Position numbers and translations under genes: made by a program | Assembly: GCF_030272615.1 (NCBI RefSeq) | Contig: NC_081406.1 | Location: 217,504,997 to 217,568,996, forward strand | Reading direction: 5' to 3' | DNA from: Cryptomeria japonica | Taxonomy: Eukaryota; Streptophyta; Pinopsida; Cupressales; Cupressaceae | DNA length: 64,000 nucleotides | The notes under the pieces: generated by a model | What the model was told of the DNA's origin: nothing | Database searches by the model: none | The model's input: the letters and a program-made list of their open reading frames with translations, nothing else | In this document: piece by piece, positions 1 to 10,715 of the stretch | Position numbering within the stretch: position 1 is the stretch's first letter | Layout: every line of letters begins with the position of its first letter

Positions 1-396
1 AGCATTAGGATATGCTACTTCCACAGTTCATTTTTTCTGGATTGTAATCCAATGTGTTTCTAAGTCAGTGAGACTTCCCTTTTGTGATGAGCTGTGCGCT
101 CTAGGCAGCTGGCCTGATTGCAAGTGCAATCCCAATTGTAAATATTTAACATACTACTGCAAAAGTATTATTTGATTGTGGGTAGGGTTTCCCATTATGG
201 TTTTCCCTTTACTGGTTTTCCACATCAAAATATTGATGTTGTGTGTACTGTACTTTCATGTTTTATCTTTTATTGTATTAGTTTCTTTGTGCTCTGGTAT
301 AAAGTTTATAATCCACATTAACTTTTATACTTGTAAGAAAATTGATTCACACCCCCCCCCCTCTCAGTTTTCTCCCAGTATCTGAACTGTCTAACA
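1..396 (+). repeat. 3' end of a Copia-type LTR (element or solo LTR extending left)
   Basis: This segment shares the R-U5 layout of the Copia-like LTRs later in the window: a block around GTGAGACTTCC, a short hairpin (116-131), a GTGGG...CCCAT pairing, a run of C before CTCTCAGT, and a CTAACA end at 391-396. No primer-binding site follows; satellite DNA starts at once. It is therefore either the end of a 3' LTR or a solo LTR whose left part lies outside the window. No protein is encoded; the short open frame at 176-385 is just LTR sequence. Confidence 0.75.
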
Positions 397-607
397 ACAA
401 ATGGGGGACCTCATCCCCAATTACCAATGTTGAGGGACATAGAGCTATGGACTAGTGAGGTCACAAATGGGGGACCTCAAACCTAATTATCAATGTTGAG
501 GCCTATAGAGCTATGAACCAGCAAGCTCATAAATAGGGGACCTCATCCCCAATTATTAATGTCGTGGCCTAGAGAGCTATGAATTAATGAGGTCACAAAC
601 AGGGGAT
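397..607. repeat. Tandem repeat array, about 66-bp unit, left block
   Basis: About three head-to-tail copies of a unit of roughly 65-66 bp. Each begins near ACAAATGGGGGACCTCAT and ends near GCTATGAACCAGTGAGGTC. Most units contain GGGGACCTCATCCCC, an imperfect inverted repeat (GGGGA/TCCCC). The array is cut at 607/608 by a miniature LTR element and resumes at 1220. Confidence 0.85.
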
Positions 608-1219
608 TGTTAGAAACATGGTTGTTATTGCACCAAAAGATCGATCTATTAATTCTTGATACAACCATGAGATTTAATGAATCCATGGGAGGTAGTTAAG
701 CCATGATGCAAACCCAAGCACTACGTTGCACAACACAAAGATACCAAGGGCACACACCTTTCAACAATCTCACCCCCCCTAGTGCAAGCTAGTGGTTGGA
801 GCTCATGACCTAGGATCTGATACCACTTGTTAGAAAAATGGTTCTCATTGCACAAAAAGATTGACATGTTAGTGCTCAATACAACCATTAGATTTAATTA
901 ATCCATGGGAGATGGTGAAGCCATGTTGCAAACTTGAGCATTGCGCTACACAACACAAGGAGACCAAGGGCGCACACCAAGGACCTCTTGCCAATTATTT
1001 AATTATTTATTGTTATTTTAGAGGTTTCCTCACAGGACTTAGCCTGTGACCCTATTATCGATTCAATCCAAATATTTGAGATTAATCCTCTAGGCCACAA
1101 GATAACTTGTAGGGGACCCACCTTGGGCATGGCTAGTTAAACTAGCTTTTTCATCTAAATGGGGAGTGAACTTTTGTCGATCATCTATGTCTTTCAATTT
1201 CTCGACCAATCAATCAACA
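608..1219 (-). mobile_element. Terminal-repeat retrotransposon in miniature (TRIM-like)
   Basis: Two related direct repeats (608-766 and 828-1219) flank only about 60 bp. Read on the minus strand the order is: an LTR starting TGTTGATTG, a primer-binding site TGGTATCAGATC (814-825), a short non-coding interior, a purine tract AGGGGGGTGAGAT (767-779), then a second LTR starting TGTTGAAAGG. Both LTRs end ...CTAACA. This is the layout of a TRIM element, which has no genes and depends on other elements. The LTRs are unequal (159 versus 392 bp), so one has a large deletion or the other an insertion. I found no clean TSD: the flanks are GGGAT and CCCCG. Confidence 0.7.
814..825 (-). promoter_or_regulatory. 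Primer-binding site of the TRIM-like element
   Basis: The minus strand reads TGGTATCAGATC two bases inside the LTR end. This is one mismatch from the tRNA-iMet primer site TGGTATCAGAGC common in plant LTR elements. It fixes the element's orientation as minus. Confidence 0.7.
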
Positions 1220-1860
1220 CCCCGAGGTCACATCATCCCCAATTATTAATGCTAAGTTTTGTTGAGCTATGAATCAATAAGGTCACAAATGGGGACCTTG
1301 TCCCCAATTATCAACACTAAGATCCATAGAGCTATGAACCATTGGAATCACAAATGTAGGACCTCATCCCTAGTTATCAATATTGAGGCTTGTGGAGCTA
1401 TGAACTAGTGAGGTCATATATTGGGGACCCCATCCCCAATTATCAATGCTAAGGCCTTCGAATCTATGAACCAGTCAAGTTAAACACAAGGGGCATCATC
1501 CCAAATTATCAATGCTAAGGTCCATATATCTATGAATCAGTGAGGTCACAAATGAGGGACCTCATCCCCAATTATCAATGGTGAGGCCTAGAGAGCTATG
1601 AACTGATAAGGTCACAAATGGGGTGCCTTTGACGACCCATAGAGCTATGATCTAGCGAGGTCACAATTGAGGGACCTCATCCCCAATTATTAATGTTAAG
1701 GCTTGTAGAGCTATGAACCAGTGAGATCACAGATAGGAGACCACATCCCTATTTATCAATGTTGGGGCTTGCATAGGTATAAGCCAATGAGGCAACAAAT
1801 GTGGGACCTCATCCCCAATTATCAATATTGAGGCTTGTAGAGCTATGAATCAGTGAGGTA
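1220..1860. repeat. Tandem repeat array, about 66-bp unit, right block
   Basis: Continuation of the same array, about nine to ten diverged units. The recurring words are CCCCAATTATCAATG, GAGCTATGAACCAGTGAGGTC and CTCATCCCCAATTAT. Units differ by point changes and small indels; the copy around 1618-1650 is truncated. No coding potential is seen. Confidence 0.85.
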
Positions 1861-2440
1861 TAAATAGATGCTTTGATGAGATCTAAAAAGGATCATTTTT
1901 TATGATGTAAAATTTTGAATATTATAATACAATCTGGCTATAAGCTCTTTACCGTTCAAACAAAAATTATGTATGAGAAGTATATACTAGCAAAATATCT
2001 CTATTTTTTAGTAGCAACAAAGACAATATTTTTACTATGTATTTTATCTGTACTTTTAAGTTTCAGGGATTAGCGACAAAGATAGAAAAATATATCTATT
2101 TTGATAAATAGATGCTCTGATTAGATCTCAGAAGGATCATTTTGTATGATGTAAACTTTTGAATGTTATAATACAATCTGGCTATAAGCCCTTTATCGAT
2201 GAAAAAAAATGTATGAGAAGTATATACTAGAAAAATATCTTTGTTTTTAATAGCAACAAAGACAATAGTTTTAGTATGTATTTTATCCCTATTTTGAGTT
2301 TCACGGATTAGCGATAGAGACATAAAAAATATCTCTATTTTGATAAATAGATGCTCTGATGAGATCTAAGAAGGATCATTTTGTATGATGTAAACTTTTG
2401 AATATTATAATACAATCTGGCTATAAGTCATTTACCAATC
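1861..2440. repeat. Tandem repeat, about 240-bp unit, 2.4 copies
   Basis: Units start at TAAATAGATGCT at 1861, 2105 and 2344, giving periods of 244 and 239 bp; the third copy breaks off near 2440. Shared landmarks are AAGGATCATTTTGTATGATG, ACAATCTGGCTATAAG, GAGAAGTATATACTAG and TAGCAACAAAGACAATA. The first unit abuts the 66-bp array directly. No convincing protein is encoded. Confidence 0.85.
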
Positions 2441-2955
2441 AAAAAATAATAATTACTACTACTAATAATAGTTATTGTATTATTTTATTTTCAAATTTTA
2501 AAAATAAATTTATAGGTTTAGACTATATTAATAAAGTTTAAATTAATATTATAAATTTTTAATGCTAAAAATTATATATTTAAAAATAAATTATTCATAA
2601 ATTAAATTTTAGATTAATTATTTTATTTTATTTTAAATTTTTTAAAATATCTATGAATAATAAATTGTTCATGATTTTTTTATTTTTAAAAAATATATAA
2701 AATAGCAATAAAGCAATTAGCAACTCAAAATAAATCTATTAAATTTAGAATATGTTAGTAGAACTTAGATTGCTATTATCAATTTTTAATGATGAAAATT
2801 ATATATATGAAAAATGCATATTCATAAATTGAATTTTGAAGATTAATAAATATTTATAATACATTAATAATGAAAAGCAATTGTTTTTATTTTTTAATTA
2901 TTTATCAAGTTTAAAGTCTCAATGAATTTATTAAATTTAAAAAACATTAAAAGTT
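2441..2955. other. AT-rich non-coding DNA
   Basis: Very AT-rich DNA made of short A and T runs and TAATAATA-like stretches. I see no gene or defined repeat. It could be a degraded transposon interior or a matrix-attachment-like region, but nothing here proves either. Confidence 0.5.
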
Positions 2956-3987
2956 AACATTAAATCTTTTGTAAACTTGATAGGTGAGGTGGCCCCCAAA
3001 CTGGCAAAAATCCTATTGATAATGGGACCCACAACAACTGACAATGGATACTGACATCAGCTGAATGAGGACATATCAATGGTGTAAGATGTATTTTGGG
3101 CCAAATGTGGGAACGATAAACATTTTTCGCAAACTTCCACCAGAAACGAGACACGTATCATTGAATGTCGTCCTACCATAAATGATAAACATTTAATTAA
3201 GTATAGATAAATTCTAAATTTGTAATTTTATACTTCATTAAGTGTAATAAGCTCTATTCTAGGTAGAAGTTGCAAAGGATTAAAAAAATCTTCAAAAATA
3301 TTCCAGAAAAGTGAAACATGTGATGTGTCAGACTGTTAGTCCTCAGAATTTAGAATGAAGGAATAAATTTTTTGCCCTCCAATTGTGAATAGTTATTAAT
3401 AACAATTTATAAAATTACAACACGATTCTACAATTTTTTCCCTTTTGGTTTTGAACTTTTGACTTTTGAGGGTTTTGAAACTAAGGGACTCATATTGGTA
3501 TTTCGATTCTTGGACAAACCAGTAAATCCAGGGAGATTCAGAAATGGCTAATAGATTGAGGAATGCAACGAAGTCTATATGCACCAATTTACTCAAATAG
3601 AAATTTCGGTTAAAATCTAGGACACCTACATCTTGCACTTTTAATTTTGTAATCTTGTGGTTTACCGTTTAGATTGTAGAACTAGAATTAGGGGTTCAAC
3701 TTGAGGGTCAAAACTTTTAGGCTTGTAATTACTAGTTATCTAGCATTATTTTGAACCACTAACAGTGCCAATGATGGGGAAACCGAATAGTAGAACTAAA
3801 CGTCAAGTGAATGAGAAAATAGAATTAACCAAAACTAGTTAAAACATCATGTTTCACTGATGAATACCATGATATTTATGATCATGTAAATTAGATATGC
3901 ACTGTCTAATAAGGTGGGAGATCAAAACAGGGCAAAATATAACATTTTTGCCACAATGTTAAATGTAAGTACAAATAAAATTGCATC
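2956..3987. other. Intergenic DNA without recognised features
   Basis: Only short open frames on the minus strand (2960-3154, 3396-3638), with no recognisable domain and no promoter context. I see nothing in this stretch that I can name. Confidence 0.5.
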
Positions 3988-6900
3988 ATGGTATTTTTTT
4001 TTGGATGTATGACGTTACCTGAAGTATTCCCTTTCCTAGAAATTGTCATGGTCTGCACCCAAAATTATGATGAAGATAGAAAAGCAATTGCCAATAAAAA
4101 TACTCAAGAGGAAATTTTATCCATAACCGAGGGAGAATTTGCTCATTTGTTGAACCTAGGGTTTGAAGCACAAAACTCAAACATCCACATTGACCTAGGA
4201 AAGATGGCAAAGGAATATGAGACAATTGAATCAAATAATAAAGATTCATTTATCAAAGGTCTAACAGTGCGTGGTGCTTGATTGGATCGAAATCATAAGC
4301 CTCCATATGATTATAATATTTTTGTGCCATGGGTTTAGGATACTATTTCCTTGCTAACATTTTGCGTGGGATTGGAAAATAATAGGGGAGTGGGTGCCAA
4401 CCTTCTTGAAATGATTTTTCATATCCATTGTGTAAGAGAACCAATAAGATTTAATTTTGTTGAGCATGTTGTTCAATCCATACAAAAATAATTACTAATG
4501 ATTAAAAGAGTTTCTTGTAAGACATTTAGGTTCACAACCTACTTGTGCTATCTTCTTCTAGCAAAGTATCGTGCAATATTCAAGACCAACAAGCTTCACA
4601 TTTAGGTCTATAAGATTGGTGAGAAGACTTAGGATAGAGCAGAGTGCCCAATATATGAATGGACACTTAAGATAAGGATGCATGATAACAAAAAGAACTA
4701 CAACCATTTTGTAGACTTCTTTTTGGCACAAATGTATCATGAAATTACAAGCACTACAATGCCTTGATTTCCCATGTCTTGTAGAGATTGCATTCAACTC
4801 AGAAGTCAAATACAATTGGCTGATTGACTCTTCATGGAAGAATACATTGTGTTAAGGTTTTACGGGTCAGAAGTGGAACCCTACAAACTTCCAATACATG
4901 TGACAGAGAGGGTATTTGCATTGGAATATGTACTATAGATGGAGAGTATAAATTTACTCTTTCATGGTCAACAAAAGAAGAGCATATTTCCTTCCTTGCC
5001 TTTCTCATGTGGAGGGTTAACGTTTTAGAGAAAAAGAATGAAAATGGCACATGATTTTTTGATAATTTTTAGCTTTGGTATTGACAGTTACTAGTAGTAT
5101 GATCCAATCAATGTCATTCAAGCAAGGATTACAATGAATAGGAACTCTGGATGCAAATTTCAACATGAAAGTAAACCATTGCTAGAAAATCTTAAAAACA
5201 TGGACTCCTAGGATGAGGTAAAAAAAGACATGGAGAAAATTGCCACTGACAATTAAAATTCAATACAAGAATTTTCATCACAAACTATGGCATTGCACAC
5301 ATAGAGAACAACAAAGAAGGGAATCCAAAATCAAAATGAAAATAGGTGTTCCTACAATTTCTATCAAAAATTTGCTGATCCATCTAACAAAGCTATTCCA
5401 GAAAATATACTAGAACAATGTAAAGACAGAATTTTGACTCAAACTAAAATAAATGATTTTTGGACCTTTAGGAAGAATCTCGGTGAAACAAAGACCAGTG
5501 TGAATCTTGATGAAATCAATGAGGATATTGAGTTTAGGAAATTGGGGAATATGGAGCACTGCACAGAAGCATATGAAAAAAATGATGATGAAAATGAGTA
5601 TGAGATTGAGGTCACTCCAACAGCTACTACAGTCTCTACAAAATTGAGTGGATTTGATGAGTCCATGATAGAAAAATATAGCAAAGAGGCAACCATTATG
5701 GAAAAAATGGGTTTTGAAGGTGGTGGTCTAGGTCCCAAAGGAGAAGGCCCTTGGATTCTAATTATCACACCACTTTCACCAAAAGGTGGTGAGAAACCAG
5801 TCATTGGAGTTGAATCATTAGATTCATTAGAGAAAGGTACTACTGATGACTTTGCATATCCATTTCAATTTGTTAGAGCTTCAAATCCACCTTGTGCCAC
5901 TACCACTGGTGGGGATGGCATGGGTACTAATACTAGTTGTCCTGAACAGGTACAACAACAAGATATCTCTCACAAGAGGCCAATAGTACTAGATACTATA
6001 CATAATCCCAGTGGTCAAGGCATTGTGAAGAAGAAAAAGGTTATGACAACAATGGCGAGTACAACTCCAACTATATTAATTGCCGTTACAAATCTATTCT
6101 TCACATCTCCAGAAAATACCCCTCAAAAGGGTCCAAAAACACCACTTGTAAGTTTCAGTGGGCCAGGATTAGGAATGGTCATTTCTTCTCCTCAAAATGC
6201 ATTAGTGAGAACCACAAGCATAGGTGGAGGTGCGCACATCACTGCAAGTGATATTTCACCTTTCAAACATTCAATTGCTTCAACAAACCCATATTTTCAT
6301 TACAATGATTTCTTTAATAAATTTGCACAAACAACAAATATGAATAAAGAAAAGAAGAAGACATTGAAGAGGGGTGCCCTTATTGCAACTTTAGAGGAAC
6401 AATCTACTTCAAATAGGGTATTTCCCACATATGACCTAAACAAAGATATGACGAAGTTCATGGTTGTTATGCCCCAAATAAAGATAAAAATACACAACAG
6501 AATCAGATAGATCCCTCTGAATTTCATATTAGCACCCTCCAAATGGATTTTACCAAAGTTAAAAATGTGGACACAATTAGTGTGTCAAAAAAGACCAACG
6601 AAGTGATCTACACTTCACTACTCAAGGTGGAGAGAGAGAAAAATAAGTTGGAGAAACAAATAGAAAAGTTACAGGAAAACTTGGAAAATGAAAAAGCAAA
6701 GAGGAAAGTAGAAGATAATAAGTACAATGAAATACAAAGAAGGATAAAAAATCTGGCCTCTACATCAGCAGTTACAGAGAAAGAACAGATGGAGGCAGAA
6801 CTGAAGGAACTGAGGGAAAAATTGGACGGAAACATTAAAAAATTTGATGATGAAAGAGCCACTTCAGCAAAATTATATGAAAATATGGAGTCTCTTGCTA

Positions 6901-7742
6901 CCTTAAACAAAAATTTATACAACCAATTGGAGCATGAGACAAAAAAAGAAAAACATTTGGAAGAGAAAGTAGAGCAAGAAAGAAAAAAATGTGCGCAAAT
7001 GAAAGAAGAGTTGCAGAAAGAAAATAATAAAATTAAAACTTTGGAAGACAATATGAAAAAAACAATTGAGTATATAAAAGAAAACATTTGGGGGCAAATA
7101 ATGTAGAGGAGTGACAAGTTGTCTGAATGGTTTGAATTGAATGAAAGTCTGAGAGTAATTTTTTGGAAGCTCAAAGACCACATTGAGAAGAACAAAAATG
7201 TGTATTCAAAAGAAAATATTGCAATAGAGATTTTGCAAGAAGTCTCCAGTACCAGTCATAGCTATTTGGCATCCAAGGGAATTAAGAGTTGCATTGATGC
7301 CTCAGTAAAGGCATCATCTATCGTTCAAAAAAACCAAAAACTAAGGGAAGCACAAGAAATTGCGGATAAAGGTGGGAAAAAGATAATTAAGTTGCAAGAA
7401 AAGACAACCAAATTGTTAAATCTTGGTTTGTAGAAGAGTGTTGACACATCAAATAAATTCATTGGAAAAGAAGTTTTCAAGAAAAGGATGGAGGAAAAAA
7501 TAAATTCTGAATTAGATTTTCTTCCTCAAGACACAACTCCTCAAAACTTTTTGAATTTCATCAAACCATTAACAACTTTGTATGCGGTATTCGGTGAAAT
7601 AGTGGAGTCAAGTCACTCTTCCAAATATGGATTGTTGACGAAGTTGTAGTTGACTTAATATACTTTAAAAGAAATTGGACTTCCACTAGATAGAGAGTGG
7701 AGCACCCTACAAAAACTGGCACATAGATCTCATGAATCATAG
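3988..7742 (+). pseudogene. Decayed long ORF with G-patch-like motif and coiled-coil C-terminal half
   Basis: I do not recognise the family. A protein-like reading continues over about 3.7 kb with several stops and frame changes. The N-terminal part (3988-5430) is globular and badly broken. An open stretch at 5434-6510 holds a glycine-rich segment near 5700-5815 (MGFEGGGLGPKGEG) that resembles a G-patch, then a low-complexity linker. The part at 6543-7433 is strongly charged, with heptad-like Leu/Glu/Lys spacing typical of a long coiled coil. Readable coding continues past 7433 to a stop at 7740-7742. Some internal TAG codons look like mutated CAG. A long globular head, linker and coiled-coil tail recall the second ORF of elements L-A and L-B, but I see no clear sequence identity. 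It may be the gene of another non-autonomous element. Confidence 0.5.
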
Positions 7743-8585
7743 TATATATTGCATAGTTTTCTTCTTTTACTTTTAATTTTAAGGTTTTCTGCTTTTGGCA
7801 TCACTCGAAATAACTCCATTTTATGAACAGGAAAAATGCAACATTCACTATTACTAATCCAGCCTATGATGCACACCTTTAGCCTTGTAAATTTGTATTC
7901 TCAAATTCACTCAGATTTTAACTTTAATGCCTTTCTCTATTTCTAATTTCTAGTTTTTGTGCACTAATATTCTCTATATTTATTTTGTCATTGTTTGAAT
8001 TAATTTTTAAGTTTGAATTTTGTTTTTTGAGCAGGATGAGGAGACATGTAGCAGTTGCTAAATTGCTAATCTGGCCTATTATGGTCATAGATACCTTCAG
8101 CCTTGTAAAATTGTATTGAGTTTGTGATACTAATGGGACAATAGATTCAGTGCCTTGGTAATTGATTTTGATGTTGAGTCTTCACATGTTACAAATAGAC
8201 TTGAAGCTGTTGTTGCTCCCTTGTTTCTATAAAAGGGAATTCAGGGTCATTTGCAAAGGGTTCTGAAATTTCCTATTGACTTTTGCATAGAGAATCAAAC
8301 AAAGTTGTTTATTGAATAAATTATATCATATGGATATATTTTAAAAGAATTAATGAAAATCTCAACATGTCTAAGTAAACAACACTCTATCAATAAACAC
8401 ATTATGCTCTTTTATTCTACTATTTTTTATCTGAAATTAGAAAGTTGAAAAATGCAATTGCAAATCAATATTAAATTTTAATTAAAAAAAGTTCATAGAC
8501 ACATAAAATATCATCAAGTTATCAACTATAATAATATGGTTTTGTAATATGGATGATGAGATACAATAATAAGATTAATAAATAC
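7743..8585. other. Non-coding DNA with a weak internal duplication
   Basis: No gene seen. Two stretches around 7845-7905 and 8055-8125 share a pattern (GCTAATC, GCCTAT, then CAGCCTTGTAAA with TTGTATT), suggesting an old diverged duplication about 200 bp apart. They may be 3'-untranslated remains of the element upstream. Confidence 0.35.
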
Positions 8586-9717
8586 CTAGGAACTGCTAGT
8601 GCTAAATCTCTTAAAGTTGCCATTCCTCCTCATCAAATTCAGAGCTTCCTTGATTCTTGTATTTGTTTTCTTCACTCCGAGTTTGTATACCTCCATTGAA
8701 CTGTGTCTCAATGCTATGAGTAGGTAAAATACATGAGTTAATTGTCTCATTTCCACTTTGGTTTGAAGTGTTGTCCAAGCCTCTTCTTTCCATTTGGATA
8801 TCCAGATTTTTAGTGCCCTATCATAAGGAAATGTTTGGACATCATACCTAGATGTATAGAGCCTCAAGGAATTTTCCAAATTCTTATCTAGTTTTTTTCT
8901 TAGCTTTGATTTTAGGAACCCCAAAGCACTGAAAAGTCTCTCATCCTCCACCAAACCCAATATCATAGTAATACATAAATCAGAAAGCTTTCAAAATATT
9001 TTGATATTGAATCATGCATCACTTTGCTCTGACCTAGCTTTTTTCCAAAGCCTTGTTATCAATCCCTCTTCGTGGGGGTTCTCCGTTATGTCATATTGTT
9101 CCATCATAGTGTATGCAGAACAAGTTGTATCTAAGAAGAGTTTCATTTAAAATTTTATTTATAGTTACTCCATTCAATTCTTTGGATTTGCAAAATGGCT
9201 TTATCAAAGTCAATAGATAAGTTCAAAAATCAGTTGAACTCTTGAGATTCCAATATCAAGGAAATACAATAGACATGGCTTCAAGTATTTTCTTAGGAGG
9301 AAATCTGCTTCTAATATGTGAGAGAATATCATAGGCAATTTTCTTCACAAAAGTAGTTTAGACTCAAAAATCTCGCTGAACTCCTCCTCTATAACTCTTG
9401 CTAGTCGCTTCTTGGGGCGCTTTCTTGGATCCTTGGGATCGACCATGGAAAATTAGTGCATTGGTATCTTAATTCCACATACACTAGCACATAATTCCTC
9501 GTTTGCACCAATCTATAAAAAAATTTCAGGATTATTCAAATCTGTGAGTGTCTGCCACTTAACAAATTTTTCATCAGATAATGTTGGTTGAGATCCATAG
9601 AGATTATCAAGGGTAAGGCATGTCATCTTACACATCTTAGTATATTCTACAATATACGTAGCTCTTTGCTGGGCTTTTTCAGAATATTCCTCATATCCCC
9701 TAGCATGGGGAGAAAAG
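8586..9717 (-). pseudogene. hAT-type transposase, C-terminal block with dimerisation region
   Basis: Minus-strand coding remains. The last part (8586-8966) contains GLVEDERLFSALGFLKSKLR followed by LDKNLENSLRLYTS. This fits the hAT C-terminal dimerisation signature, in which an acidic-Arg-Phe-Ser-Ala motif precedes a basic helix and Leu-rich end. The upstream part (9513-9717) continues the transposase body. Stops and frameshifts lie between 8967 and 9512. At 9717 the gene is cut by element L-A and its preceding sequence resumes at 51953. The flanks AAAAG (9713-9717) and AAGAG (51948-51952) are an imperfect TSD. The product would have been a nuclear cut-and-paste transposase; it is not functional now. 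Confidence 0.65.
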
Positions 9718-10647
9718 TGTTGGCAATTGACACACAATTGGTTGATTTCACTATGTTGTCATTGATGGCAACATTGTATCTTATTCTGGCTTCATGTTTT
9801 GGTTCAGTTGTGTACCGGTAGGCACTTCACAAACACTACACCAACACCAGCACCGACAGGACAGAAGGATTTCTTTGGTTACTGATAATACAAGCCGACA
9901 TGGTTTAGTAAAAGGTTATCGGTATTGGAGGCTGACATCTCTTGGATCTAGCATTGACAATTGGTTTTAATATTTATGCATTTATGTTTTCTGGCCGACA
10001 TGTAATTTGATATTGTATATATCTTTGTAAGACGACATAAGGCATGATATATTATATAGGGTATATAGATCAGGTGGATTAGATCATTTTGAGATAGATC
10101 ATAATGCAAATATGGAATTGAAGGAGATGTAAAATATATCAGAGATATTATGTATGTGAGGATATTTATGTAAGGGTTATTCCGCTAAAGGGTTTAGGGT
10201 TTCAGACCGAAATAGACAGAGCTTAAACCGGAACTATATTCTGGCATAGAAGATGCTATCTTAACAGTTCAACACTTCTCCGGATTTTAGTCTGGATTTT
10301 TATGTAGTCAATGAGGCTCCTTTTATAATTGAGTAGTGTGCTCTAGGTGGTAAGCCTTCTTGCAAGTGTAGGCCCCTCATATTATGTAATATCTCTTCAT
10401 ATGGCTAGTGGATTGATGTTGTGGGTCACAAATCCCACCGTGGTTTTTCCTCTTTGAGGTTTTCAGCATATAATTATGTGTGTTATAGTTCTTATTTATG
10501 TGATTGGCTTATTGGTTGCTTTACTTCTTTCAATTATGCATGTACCCATATACCGGTTGGTGTATGCATGTTTTAATAAGGATAAAATTGATCATTCTAG
10601 TATAGCACTGATTAACCCCCCTCTCTCAATGTTATTGGATTCCAACA
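9718..10647 (+). repeat. L-A 5' LTR
   Basis: Begins TGTTGGCAATTG and ends GGATTCCAACA. It contains a TATA-like stretch near 10045-10068, a telo-box-like AGGGTTTAGGGTTT near 10190-10205, an R-U5 hairpin at 10359-10372 and a GTGGG/CCCAC pairing near 10429-10440. Short open frames crossing its 3' end are not genes. Confidence 0.85.
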
Positions 10648-10649
10648 AT

Positions 10650-10661
10650 TGGTATCAAAGC
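10650..10661 (+). promoter_or_regulatory. L-A primer-binding site
   Basis: TGGTATCAAAGC lies two bases after the 5' LTR and is one mismatch from the tRNA-iMet primer site. It matches the position of the site in C-inner, C-outer and L-B. Confidence 0.8.
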
Positions 10662-10715
10662 CTTGTGCCTCAAAGGAAGTTTAAAAGCTTGGGGAAGATC
10701 TTAAATCCAGAATCC

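Noticed and set aside
603..1224. TSD for the miniature LTR element
   Set aside because: Flanks GGGAT and CCCCG do not match; the surrounding tandem repeat makes any short match unreliable.
397..2440. Possible CRISPR-like or other spaced repeat array
   Set aside because: Units are contiguous tandem copies without unique spacers, and the surroundings are clearly plant transposon DNA.
5439..7195. Minus-strand frames opposite the 3988-7742 coding relic
   Set aside because: Ser/Phe-rich mirrors of a Lys/Glu-rich coiled coil; no independent support.
10476..10715. Upstream extension of the L-A gag-like frame
   Set aside because: It lies inside the LTR and primer site; the first ATG after the primer site (10716) is the reasonable start.
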